DNA of 64,000 bases from an uncultured Pseudohongiella sp. (lineage in GTDB: Bacteria; Pseudomonadota; Gammaproteobacteria; Pseudomonadales; Pseudohongiellaceae): positions 25,120-89,119 of the forward strand of contig CACJAW010000002.1 of NCBI GenBank assembly GCA_902591495.1, read 5' to 3'. Shown here in pieces: positions 8,196 through 16,265 of the stretch (position 1 is its first letter; every line of letters begins with the position of its first letter). The notes under the pieces were generated by a model. That model saw only the letters and a list, made by a program, of their open reading frames with translations. It did not search any database and was not told the DNA's origin. The translations under genes were made by a program, and so were the position numbers.

Positions 8196-9821
8196 CTAAT
8201 TTGGGCTTTTAAGCGCAAAAGCAGTTAAGGTCGTACCTGATGGGATCATTACGTACTGTAACCCATCTAGCATATAGGTGATCGCTGCAGCTCCCCAAAT
8301 TCTTGAGCCTGTTTGGTAGTGCCATAGATTTTCTCCAGACTCAGCATTGAAAGCCATAAAATTTCCCTCATGATCGCCAGCAAAAACTAAACCTGATGCG
8401 GTAGACATGACTCCCCCAAAGGTCGGCGATGGATACCTAAATTCCCATTCCAATTGACCTGTGTGCACGTCTAGCGCTCGCAAGGCTCCATAACCCGCTT
8501 CAGCATCAATGAAAACCGTGCCGCCAAAATTGGATTGACCTCGAGTGTCAGCTGGTTCCTCAGGTACGTAAGTAGCGCAAGTTTCTCGCGCAGTAAGAAT
8601 GAACAGATCCAACCCAGGAAAGAACGTAGGCGGATAAAAATTAGTAGAGCCCCAAGGATCCGGCAAACAACCCAAACTGCCATCATTCACGACCACCGGC
8701 CTTCCATCCTCACCTATTTCTCTTGCCCACGTGGTTGCTGTGAAGGGTTCGCCAAGTAAAAATTCTCCTGTAACGCGATCTAGAACATAAAAGAATCCGT
8801 TCCTATTGCCGACCATGACCACCCGCCTTGGCTGGCCTTCCCACTCGATGTTTGCAAGCACTGGCATATGGTTTGAATCCCAGTCATTCACATCATGTGG
8901 TGTAAACTGGTAGTGCCAACGAAGTTCTCCGCTGTCAGCATCCAGAGCAACAATAGAATCGGTATAGAGGTTATCGCCAGGTCTATTCTCATCGTAATAG
9001 TCGGGATTAGGATTACCAACCCCCCAGTATATTAAGTTTAAATCAGGATCAAACGACCCGTTCATCCAGGTACCGCCGCCGCCCTGCGCAAGAATGGTTG
9101 GATCGTTGGGCCAGGTTTCACTGCCGGGCTCACCAGGACCAGGAATCGTATTGAAGCGCCAAATTCTTTCGCCAGAAACTGGATCAAAAGCATCAATGAA
9201 CCCCCTCGTCTGGTATTCTCCGCCCGATATTCCCACGATTACTTTGTTGTCCAGTATCAAAGGCGCCAGTGTCGCCGAATATCCAATTTGATAATCAGCT
9301 AATTCTCGATCCCAGAGAACCTCTCCAGTTCGCCTATCGAATGACATTAAATGAGCATCTAAAGTCACCATGAAGAGCTGATTACCTAACATACCAAAAC
9401 CCCGGTTAACCGGTGCGCTGGCTCCGTATGTTAGATCATCCGGCAGATTTCTCCGATACTCCCAAAAAGGCCTGCCAGTCCGTGCATCCAAGGCCCAAGC
9501 ATAATTGTTTGATCCGGTTACATAGAGAACGCCATCATCCAACAGAGGAGTGCCCTCCCAGCCACGGCCACGAGTAGTGGTTCCAGACTGAAAAGTCCAA
9601 ATTGAGCGAAGGTCTCCAATATTATCCGGAGTAATCTGAGTAAGCGGACTATGGCGTCTACCACTGTAATCACCCGAGTAAGTCAACCAACGGGTTGGGT
9701 CAGAAAAACCGTTTAAAATGTCTTCGTAATTTGGGCCGACACTAGACTGACCAAAAGCTGCGCAAGAAATAACCAGCCATGAAGTAGCTATCAATTCTGA
9801 ATATTTAACTGTATTTCTCAT
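8196..9821 (-). CDS. PQQ-dependent quinoprotein dehydrogenase
   Basis: This 541-residue exported enzyme is an eight-bladed PQQ propeller of the alcohol dehydrogenase type. Blade W-motifs recur (ALDARTGRPFW, AFDPVSGERIW, ALDADSGELRW). Metal ligands expected in the family are the Glu of GGEYQTRG and the Asn of GVGNPNPDY. The catalytic Asp appears in NDWDSN, with a second Asp two residues on, the position that marks lanthanide-dependent enzymes such as XoxF and PedH. The vicinal Cys-Cys of methanol dehydrogenase is replaced by Ser-Ala in YGASAPVNRG. The signal peptide ends near AAFGQ. It lies 27 bases downstream of a di-heme cytochrome c, its likely electron acceptor. The alcohol substrate is unknown. 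Confidence 0.92.
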   Translation of the reverse strand: MRNTVKYSELIATSWLVISCAAFGQSSVGPNYEDILNGFSDPTRWLTYSGDYSGRRHSPLTQITPDNIGDLRSIWTFQSGTTTRGRGWEGTPLLDDGVLYVTGSNNYAWALDARTGRPFWEYRRNLPDDLTYGASAPVNRGFGMLGNQLFMVTLDAHLMSFDRRTGEVLWDRELADYQIGYSATLAPLILDNKVIVGISGGEYQTRGFIDAFDPVSGERIWRFNTIPGPGEPGSETWPNDPTILAQGGGGTWMNGSFDPDLNLIYWGVGNPNPDYYDENRPGDNLYTDSIVALDADSGELRWHYQFTPHDVNDWDSNHMPVLANIEWEGQPRRVVMVGNRNGFFYVLDRVTGEFLLGEPFTATTWAREIGEDGRPVVVNDGSLGCLPDPWGSTNFYPPTFFPGLDLFILTARETCATYVPEEPADTRGQSNFGGTVFIDAEAGYGALRALDVHTGQLEWEFRYPSPTFGGVMSTASGLVFAGDHEGNFMAFNAESGENLWHYQTGSRIWGAAAITYMLDGLQYVMIPSGTTLTAFALKSPN

Positions 9822-9848
9822 CTTCGATTACTCTCAACTATATTTAGA

Positions 9849-10670
9849 CTACAAACTTGATTGCAGGAAACTAATGATATTTCTGAGTTCTGTGTCGCTT
9901 AGCAAGGACTCAGAAAAAACTGGCATCCAAGACTGCTCCTCATATTCGAGTCCCTTAAGAGACATTTTTGAAAAAGCTCTAAGAAATTGATTCGTGTCCA
10001 TTATCTGAATGGAGAATGCATCCTCTCGTTTAATAACTCCTTGAATCTGCTGACTATCCGAAGTTGTAATTGATACAGGTTTATAACCACGTGATATGGA
10101 GAAACTCGGGTTTCTTATCGAACTAATTAGCGCCTCTAGTGATCTGACCTCTGTTATTTTCGACAAATTAGGACCCAAAGCACCTCCCTCATTCCCTTTG
10201 CGATGACAAGCTGCGCAATTGTTTGAAAAGAGTGTTCTACCCAAATCAGGATTTCCATCTACAGCAGAGGAAATACCGGAAACTCCAATGCTTCGCAGGT
10301 ACGATACTAACATCCAAATTTCTGTATCAGGAAAAGTATGCGCCGGCATAATGCTGCCTGGCACACCATTTCGAATTTTGTCAAAGACAGATTCATCAGA
10401 TGTTCCGGTTCCTGCGTAAACCAAAGTCAGATCTGGGGCATCTATTGAATCAATTCCTTTTGCATCAGCACCATGGCAAGTTGCACATTGAGCCCGAAAA
10501 ATAGATCCACCAACCCGCGCAGCTCGCGGATCACCCTCTAATGGGTTTAGTTCTTGGCCATAAGTCCATTGAGCGCCGAGTAACCAGGCAAACAGCAGCC
10601 AACTCAACTTATCTGTGAAGGCCAATCTCAGGGCATGTTTCGAAATTGCCACTTTATTTTTAAATCCCAT
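9849..10670 (-). CDS. Exported di-heme cytochrome c, electron acceptor of the PQQ dehydrogenase
   Basis: This 273-residue protein holds two class I heme sites, CATCH at 62-66 and CAACH at 152-156, each in a small cytochrome domain with downstream methionines (SIMPAH and others) as possible sixth ligands. After the second heme comes a region with the pattern GPNLS...ISSIRNPSFSISRGY and a small beta domain, as in the heme-binding proteins often attached to PQQ systems (TIGR02603-like). Export relies on a hydrophobic segment at about 23-37 ending TYGQE; the n-region is unusually long and no Shine-Dalgarno precedes the ATG, so the true start may be later (for example GTG at codon 7). It forms an operon with the PQQ dehydrogenase. 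A related gene sits at the right window edge. Confidence 0.87.
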   Translation of the reverse strand: MGFKNKVAISKHALRLAFTDKLSWLLFAWLLGAQWTYGQELNPLEGDPRAARVGGSIFRAQCATCHGADAKGIDSIDAPDLTLVYAGTGTSDESVFDKIRNGVPGSIMPAHTFPDTEIWMLVSYLRSIGVSGISSAVDGNPDLGRTLFSNNCAACHRKGNEGGALGPNLSKITEVRSLEALISSIRNPSFSISRGYKPVSITTSDSQQIQGVIKREDAFSIQIMDTNQFLRAFSKMSLKGLEYEEQSWMPVFSESLLSDTELRNIISFLQSSL

Positions 10671-10718
10671 TGTGTGAATCGTTCAAGGATCATAACATAG
10701 GACTGATGAGGCGAGAAC

Positions 10719-10745
10719 GGACCCAGAGTAGGTTATTCTGGGTCC
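10719..10745. repeat. Perfect 9-bp inverted repeat in a divergent intergenic region
   Basis: The arms GGACCCAGA and TCTGGGTCC are exact complements around a nine-base loop. The element lies between the divergently read cytochrome c gene (start 10670) and cupin gene (start 10833), six bases upstream of a good -35 box. It is GC-rich and has no T-run, so a terminator is unlikely. An operator serving both directions, or a leader hairpin for the cytochrome gene, fits the position. Confidence 0.6.
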
Positions 10746-10750
10746 CGAAG

Positions 10751-10779
10751 TTGACATAAAAGATTCATTAGGCTATTCA
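10751..10779 (+). promoter_or_regulatory. Predicted sigma-70 promoter of the cupin gene
   Basis: A perfect -35 TTGACA (10751-10756) is followed after exactly 17 bases by TATTCA (10774-10779), four of six matches to the -10 consensus. Transcription would begin about 45 bases before the cupin ATG at 10833. The palindrome at 10719-10745 abuts it upstream. Confidence 0.5.
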
Positions 10780-10832
10780 TTGTCAAAGGAAGTTTCTTAG
10801 CTTCACTTCTCTAAAAAAAATTGGAGTAACAA

Positions 10833-11297
10833 ATGGCTCATAATCCAAAAAGAAAGATCGAATTAATCACGTCTGTACTTACAGCGGCATTTTTAGGTTT
10901 GGCTGTGCTTGTAACCCAGACTGATGTGATTTCGGCTCAGTCCAGTAACTTCCAGGGCGGCCAGCCAGAAATCAGCCAGACACCTGATATGCGAAATGTA
11001 AGGATTCTCTTCCCAGCTGGAGTTCGCTCCTCTTGGCACACGCACACTTGGGGTCAGCTGCTCATGATTGAGGAGGGTGTTGGTCTTCATCAAATTCGAG
11101 GAAGGACAATCGAGGAATTCTATCCAGGTGAACCTTATTGGACACCTGCTGATGTGGAGCATTGGCATGGAGCTCATCCCGATCAAGATGCCCTTCAATT
11201 GACCATTTATGAAGGGAACGTTGAATGGCTGGATCCGGTTACAGATGCACAATACTCTGGATTAAGAGTGAGACCGCAATCAAGGTCTTCCGATTAA
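10833..11297 (+). CDS. Exported cupin similar to manganese hydroxynitrile lyases
   Basis: This 154-residue protein has an N-terminal hydrophobic export signal (about 12-33, then ISAQSSN) and a single cupin barrel. The first cupin motif is WHTHTWGQLLMIEEG, giving His69, His71 and Gln75; the second holds His110 in VEHWHGA. The H-x-H-x-x-x-Q...H set and the tail VEWLDPVTDAQY closely resemble the bacterial (R)-hydroxynitrile lyase cupins such as GtHNL, which bind Mn2+. That enzyme is cytosolic, whereas this one appears to be exported, so the reaction may differ. It is a single-gene unit: a good promoter lies upstream and a strong terminator downstream. A quercetinase-like or storage role is an alternative. 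Confidence 0.85.
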   Translation: MAHNPKRKIELITSVLTAAFLGLAVLVTQTDVISAQSSNFQGGQPEISQTPDMRNVRILFPAGVRSSWHTHTWGQLLMIEEGVGLHQIRGRTIEEFYPGEPYWTPADVEHWHGAHPDQDALQLTIYEGNVEWLDPVTDAQYSGLRVRPQSRSSD

Positions 11298-11314
11298 TAA
11301 CTAAAAATTTTTGC

Positions 11315-11359
11315 AAATAACCGTAAAGAAAAAGAGATTTCTTTACGGTTATTTTTTTT
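11315..11359 (+). terminator. Strong intrinsic terminator after the cupin gene
   Basis: A long inverted repeat, arms AATAACCGTAAAGAAA and TTTCTTTACGGTTATT with a six-base loop, is followed by a run of eight T. It lies 18 bases after the cupin stop codon and is the clearest terminator in the window. Confidence 0.93.
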
Positions 11360-11454
11360 GACAAAGCCAGTTGCAAGGATGCAGCTCATTTTTTGAAGAC
11401 TTAGCTATAAAATCCACAGCACTTAACTTTCGCACGAGAGGGAGGCTTTAACCT

Positions 11455-12663
11455 ATGCAAGTGTGTTTTTGCCGTGTTCCAACCATTATGGTTTTTATAA
11501 TATCCATTACCTCTTGTGAACAAAAACAAGCAGACATCCCACCAATAAGTTTTGAAGAGAATCTTCAGCAACAACTAATAGAGGCCGAATCCGGGGATGT
11601 CATAGAAATACCAGCAGGAGTCCACAGTCTCACAAGAAGCCTATCCCTGAACGTATCCGGTGTAACAATAAAAGGAGCGGGGATTAATTCATCGATTTTA
11701 TCCTTCAAGAATCAACAACAGGGTGCGGAGGGGTTGTTGGTTAGCGCAGACAACTTCACCATACAAGACCTGGCTATCGAGGATACTACTGGCGATGCTT
11801 TAAAGGTTAATGAGAGCAACAATGTTGTTATCAGAAATGTGAGGACCGAGTGGACAAACGGACCGGCCACAACCAATGGCGCTTATGGCATTTATCCAGT
11901 CCAGTCCACAAATATACTTATTGACGGCGCTGTCGCGATCGGTGCCTCCGATGCTGGTATCTATGTCGGACAATCCTCACAGATCATAGTCCGTAATTCG
12001 CATGCTGAGTCCAATGTCGCTGGAATAGAAATTGAAAACTCAACGTATGCAGATGTTTATAACAACGTTGCTGTGAATAACACCGGCGGCATATTGGTCT
12101 TTGATTTGCCCAATCTCCCGGTTCAAGGGGGAGCTAACACTCGTGTCTTCAACAATGAAATTAGCACCAACAATACAGGCAACTTTGCACCAGCAGGAAA
12201 CATTGTTGGAACAGTGCCTTCTGGCACTGGGCTCATGGTTTTAGCGAACGATAACATAGAAATTTTTGGCAACACTTTCAATGAAAACAATAGTGCGAAC
12301 ATCCTAGTCGTCAGCTATTACATCACGGAAAGGCCCTTTGACGATCCAAATTATGATCCGTTCCCTGAATACATCCATATCCATGAAAATCAGTTCAATG
12401 GAGGTGGCACATCCCCTGACTCGGAGCCCCTTGAGGCGCTTCAATCCGCAACTGGCAAACCCATTCCTCATGTCGTTTGGGACGGAACAATAAAGCAGGA
12501 CTCAAAATTTAATCAAGTTTTGTGTATGCGAAATAATAATGCCCTGACATATGTTAATCTTGACGCTTCAAATGGATTTTCAATGCCAACATTTGATACT
12601 GCAAGTCACGACTGCACCTTGCCAAAGCTGTCTCAGATTTCATTAAGTTTCGATGCAGAATGA
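11455..12663 (+). CDS. Parallel beta-helix lipoprotein (TIGR03805-like), partner of the downstream di-heme protein
   Basis: This 402-residue lipoprotein has a signal ending in the lipobox ITSC (Cys21). The mature part is a right-handed parallel beta-helix: repeated short strands with Asn turns, such as VTIKGAGINSS, NVVIRNVRTEW and ADVYNNVAVNNTGGI. The stop codon overlaps the next start (ATGA). This pairing matches what is known of the TIGR03805 beta-helix family, which regularly occurs beside TIGR03806 proteins; the function of the pair is not established. Many such helices bind or cleave polysaccharide, but I see no catalytic signature that settles this. A -10-like TATAAA lies upstream, with no convincing -35. 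Confidence 0.88.
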   Translation: MQVCFCRVPTIMVFIISITSCEQKQADIPPISFEENLQQQLIEAESGDVIEIPAGVHSLTRSLSLNVSGVTIKGAGINSSILSFKNQQQGAEGLLVSADNFTIQDLAIEDTTGDALKVNESNNVVIRNVRTEWTNGPATTNGAYGIYPVQSTNILIDGAVAIGASDAGIYVGQSSQIIVRNSHAESNVAGIEIENSTYADVYNNVAVNNTGGILVFDLPNLPVQGGANTRVFNNEISTNNTGNFAPAGNIVGTVPSGTGLMVLANDNIEIFGNTFNENNSANILVVSYYITERPFDDPNYDPFPEYIHIHENQFNGGGTSPDSEPLEALQSATGKPIPHVVWDGTIKQDSKFNQVLCMRNNNALTYVNLDASNGFSMPTFDTASHDCTLPKLSQISLSFDAE

Positions 12664-13757
12664 AGTTTCATCAGCTCAAACTTCTTTGTGCAGGCTTTCT
12701 CTGTTTAGGTGCACTCCAAAATTGCTCAGAGCGATCACCTTTTTTTCATGCCATTGAAGATCCCATTAGACTATCAGACTGGGATCTGTTTACACTTGAC
12801 TCTACAAGTCTAACCCCGGCGGACAGCAGTCTGGTTTTTGCGCCTAATAATCCTCTATTTTCAGATTATGCACACAAGCTCAGGACTATGTGGATTCCAA
12901 GTGGCACAAAGATCGATTTGATGGACGAACAACTCATCTATCCCGTGGGAACAATTCTAAGCAAAACTTTTTATTACCCGACCGACTCACAAGGAAACTT
13001 TGTGCAAGTGGATGATAGAAATTTAGCTTCTTTAGATTTGACAAAGAACAGTTTAGTCGAAACACGTTTGTTGGTGAAAAGAGATATAGGCTGGGAGGCG
13101 CTGCCCTATGTATGGAACGAGAACCAAACAGAAGCCTTCCTAAGAGTCGCCGGATCCAGCAAAGCGGTTGCCCTTTCTGATGAGGAAAAACATACAGAAT
13201 TTACCTATTTTGTGCCCAACCAAAACCAATGCTCAGCATGTCACGTGACCGATCATCCTGATGGTGAAATGCATCCATTAGGAGCAGTTTCGAACCAACT
13301 ATCCGCAAAGATTAGCAACAGTATCTACGAAAGCCAACTAGAAACACTGGTCTCCAAAGGTTGGCTAGATTCAATCCCTGTGACAGAACCTAACTATTCC
13401 TGGAAAGATGCGGACATCAGCGTTGAGCAACGGGCGGCAGCCTATCTCAACATGCACTGTGGTCATTGCCACAACAAAAATGGTGCCGCAGATACCTCAG
13501 CACTATTACTAGATGGTTCCCACGATTTAATGATTAACATTGGCGTGTGCAAGACCCCGGTTGCCGCAGGCGGGGGGGCTGGAAATAAGAAATACAGCAT
13601 AGTCCCTGGGTCACCGGAAGAGTCAATCCTGATGTATCGTATGCTATCTGATCAACCCGATGAAATGATGCCTGAATTAGGACGTTCCCTTGTTCACCAA
13701 GGAGGAATTGAGATAATTCGAGAATGGATCTCTAAAATGCCTGGTTCATGCCCATAA
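12660..13757 (+). CDS. SO2930/TIGR03806-like exported di-heme cytochrome
   Basis: This 365-residue protein carries two heme c sites far into the chain, CSACH at 191-195 and CGHCH at 267-271, with a long N-terminal region lacking heme. The sequence pattern (NPLFSDYAHKLR, IPSGTKI, PVGTILSKTF, then the first heme) matches the SO2930 family of di-heme c-type cytochromes. A hydrophobic signal ends near a Cys (ALQNC22), but the residue before it is Asn, so lipidation is doubtful. The ATGA overlap with the beta-helix gene shows translational coupling. Whether the cytochrome oxidises a ligand held by the helix protein or only passes electrons is unknown. Confidence 0.9.
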   Translation: MKFHQLKLLCAGFLCLGALQNCSERSPFFHAIEDPIRLSDWDLFTLDSTSLTPADSSLVFAPNNPLFSDYAHKLRTMWIPSGTKIDLMDEQLIYPVGTILSKTFYYPTDSQGNFVQVDDRNLASLDLTKNSLVETRLLVKRDIGWEALPYVWNENQTEAFLRVAGSSKAVALSDEEKHTEFTYFVPNQNQCSACHVTDHPDGEMHPLGAVSNQLSAKISNSIYESQLETLVSKGWLDSIPVTEPNYSWKDADISVEQRAAAYLNMHCGHCHNKNGAADTSALLLDGSHDLMINIGVCKTPVAAGGGAGNKKYSIVPGSPEESILMYRMLSDQPDEMMPELGRSLVHQGGIEIIREWISKMPGSCP

Positions 13758-13811
13758 GGAGAATAGAACTTCTACTAAACCCAATGTAGACTGTACTGAA
13801 CGATAAATAAG

Positions 13812-14813
13812 GTGCAGCCGTTGTTCCGCCTAACTTTTTTAACTCTCATCTGCCTATTGCTAGCCTGTTGTAATGAGCAGGCAGATTCGCAGCGCACTTA
13901 CGTCTTATCTACTGGCACAACGGGAGGCACCTTCTATCCCGTCGGAGTTGCGCTATCAACCCTGGTTTCAGCATCACAGGATATTGATTTTTCATTAACA
14001 GCAATAAGCTCAGCCGGGTCAATGGAAAACATAAAACTCTTGCGTGATGATCAGGCTCAATTCGCCCTGATATTGGGCATCTTTGGTGCCTGGGCTTATG
14101 GCGGATCCGGACCAATAGTCAATCCTCAGGAAAATTTAAGGTCAGTAAGTGCAATGTGGCCGAACGTTGAGCATTTTGTTTTAAAGTCAGATCTCACGAC
14201 AACCGGCACGATACAGGACCTTAAAAATCTTAACGGTGAGCGCTACTCAATCGGCATGCGCAACTCTGGGGCTGAGTTCACAGGCTTCTATATTTTCGAC
14301 GCTTTGGACATTAACTGGTCGGAAGAGCTATCCGTTGCTTACATGGGATATGGTCCCTCTGCTAACGCGTTGCAAGATGGCAATATCGTGGGCATGAACG
14401 TTCCGGCTGGCCCTCCTGTCACTGCCATTACAAGAGCCTACGCCCTTCTAGGGGAGGAGATGACAATACTTGACTTCACCGAAGAGGAAATCAAGAGTTT
14501 AAACTATGAATTCCCGCTCTGGGAATCATACGAACTTGAACCGGGAACCTATCCGACTCAAGTAGAGACAATAAACACGGTAGCAAGCCCAAACATACTC
14601 ATCGTAAGAGAGGATGTTCCGGAGAAAATTGTATACGATATGACCAAAATGCTTTGGGAGAATTTGGCTACTCTACAAGAAATACACAGTGCCACTGACT
14701 CCATGTCAATCGACAGCGCCTTGGCAGGGGTAACAGTCCCTCTCCACCCTGGCGCATATCGTTACTATGTAGAGCAGGGAGTTAATATTCCTGAACATTT
14801 GCAAACCAGATAA
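13812..14813 (+). CDS. TAXI family solute-binding lipoprotein without adjacent permease
   Basis: This 333-residue protein begins with GTG and a lipoprotein signal (LLLAC, Cys19). The TAXI opening GTTGGTFYPVG follows at 35-45, and the body (SAGSMENIKLL, YGPSANALQDG) fits the family. No TRAP permease is adjacent; the only one in the window is at 2168-4162, which has its own binding protein. It may share that permease, use one elsewhere, or act as a sensor. It follows the di-heme gene by 54 bases and precedes a Tat-exported PLP enzyme by 107. The ribosome site is weak. Confidence 0.87.
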   Translation: MQPLFRLTFLTLICLLLACCNEQADSQRTYVLSTGTTGGTFYPVGVALSTLVSASQDIDFSLTAISSAGSMENIKLLRDDQAQFALILGIFGAWAYGGSGPIVNPQENLRSVSAMWPNVEHFVLKSDLTTTGTIQDLKNLNGERYSIGMRNSGAEFTGFYIFDALDINWSEELSVAYMGYGPSANALQDGNIVGMNVPAGPPVTAITRAYALLGEEMTILDFTEEEIKSLNYEFPLWESYELEPGTYPTQVETINTVASPNILIVREDVPEKIVYDMTKMLWENLATLQEIHSATDSMSIDSALAGVTVPLHPGAYRYYVEQGVNIPEHLQTR

Positions 14814-14920
14814 TTCCTTAAAGCTAAGTTCTGTAGAGAATGGGGTCGTAAGGGAGTATGCTTTATTTTCCAAAGGTGTGTTTGTAATTTAAAAATAAAT
14901 AAAAACTCAAGGGTGATCAT

Positions 14921-16162
14921 ATGCATCGTACATCAATGTCCAGGCGTCGTTTCCTGCAAACTACAAGCGCAGCTGCAGTTTGGCTGCCGACTTCGGTGAG
15001 AGGATACAGCGCAAATGAAGTACAAGCGCTCTTCGTCGACGGAGAAATGCAGCAAGATATTTCGAAGTGGGAACTCGACACACCAGCGCTATGTGTAGAT
15101 TTGGATGCTCTTGAAGGAAATATCGCCAAGATGCAAAACACAACAGCCCTAAATGGAATCGCAAGCCGCCCTCATGCGAAAACTCACAAGACGCCGGTTA
15201 TTGCGCAAATGCAAATGGATACTGGATCTGTCGGTATATGCGTTGCCAAAGTAAGCGAAGCTGAAGCTATGTTTCAGAACGGCATCGAAAAAATATTACT
15301 GACAACGACTAACGTTACTGCAACTAAAATTCGACGAGCTATGAAACTTCGGGAAGTATGTGGTGACTTTATTCAGGCCACCGATTCTCCCGACAACGCA
15401 AGATTATTATCGGAGGCGGCTATTTCCATGAATATCATTGCGGATGTAGTTGTTGATGTTGACCCAGGTGGTAATCGCACTGGAATTACCCCAGGGCAGC
15501 CAGCTTTACAACTTGCCCAATTAGTAGAACAGCTACCTGGATTAAGGCTTCGCGGCCTACTTTGCTATGACGGTGGATCACAGCATGTTAAAGGTTTTGA
15601 TCAAAGGCGATCACAAACTCTGAGCAGGCTCAACGCGGCATCTGAGACTTATGATTTATTCAACAGCAGCGGACTAACCACAGAAATTTTCAGTGGCGGT
15701 GGGACTGGCACCTACAACATTGATCATGAAACCCGAGGACTCACAGATATTCAGGTTGGAAGCTATGTATTTATGGATGCCCAATACATCGATATTGGGG
15801 GTGAATCAAACAATGAGATTTATTCAGATTTCCAACCCGCATTAACAATTTTAACTACCGTTCTCAATGATCAATATGAAGGACGAGCCACTACAGATGC
15901 TGGAGCAAAGGCTTGCACCATAAATAGGCCATGGTCTCGAATCAAAGGCGAAACCGGTATTTCTTACAGTTCTGGTTCAGATGAATTTGGAACTATACGT
16001 TATGAATCTGACGCATCTCGAACCTATAAAGTCGGAGACACAGTTGAATTAATCGTATCTCACTGTGATCCCGTCGTTAATTTATACAATCAGATGTATG
16101 CCATACGAAATGATAAGGTCGAGGCCGTGTGGCAAATATCTGCCCGGGGAATGTCTGCCTAA
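14921..16162 (+). CDS. Tat-exported PLP enzyme of the D-threonine aldolase / D-serine dehydratase (DSD1) family
   Basis: This 413-residue protein starts with a twin-arginine signal, SRRRFLQTT, followed by a short hydrophobic stretch. The enzyme begins at ELDTPALCVDLDAL. The PLP-binding lysine is Lys87 in RPHAKTHK. The C-terminal metal motif SHCDPVVNLY provides the His and Cys that bind a divalent metal in this family. Known members cleave D-threonine or dehydrate D-serine and D-3-hydroxyaspartate, and most are cytoplasmic. Tat export would carry the folded, PLP-loaded enzyme to the periplasm. AAGGGTG lies seven bases before the ATG. The neighbouring TAXI lipoprotein could bind its substrate or product; this is inference. 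Confidence 0.9.
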   Translation: MHRTSMSRRRFLQTTSAAAVWLPTSVRGYSANEVQALFVDGEMQQDISKWELDTPALCVDLDALEGNIAKMQNTTALNGIASRPHAKTHKTPVIAQMQMDTGSVGICVAKVSEAEAMFQNGIEKILLTTTNVTATKIRRAMKLREVCGDFIQATDSPDNARLLSEAAISMNIIADVVVDVDPGGNRTGITPGQPALQLAQLVEQLPGLRLRGLLCYDGGSQHVKGFDQRRSQTLSRLNAASETYDLFNSSGLTTEIFSGGGTGTYNIDHETRGLTDIQVGSYVFMDAQYIDIGGESNNEIYSDFQPALTILTTVLNDQYEGRATTDAGAKACTINRPWSRIKGETGISYSSGSDEFGTIRYESDASRTYKVGDTVELIVSHCDPVVNLYNQMYAIRNDKVEAVWQISARGMSA

Positions 16163-16265
16163 GAATTTCATAACAAACTATAAGTAGAGGAAATATTGAA
16201 AAATATTTTATGCGTTATGACTTCAAAGTTATTGCGTAAGAATAAATAAGCTAAAGGACACTATT

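Noticed and set aside
16209-16242. Imperfect stem TTATGCGTTATGACTT / AAGTTATTGCGTAA before the acyl-CoA ligase
   Set aside because: Several mismatches and a very small loop; not strong enough to call a regulatory RNA.
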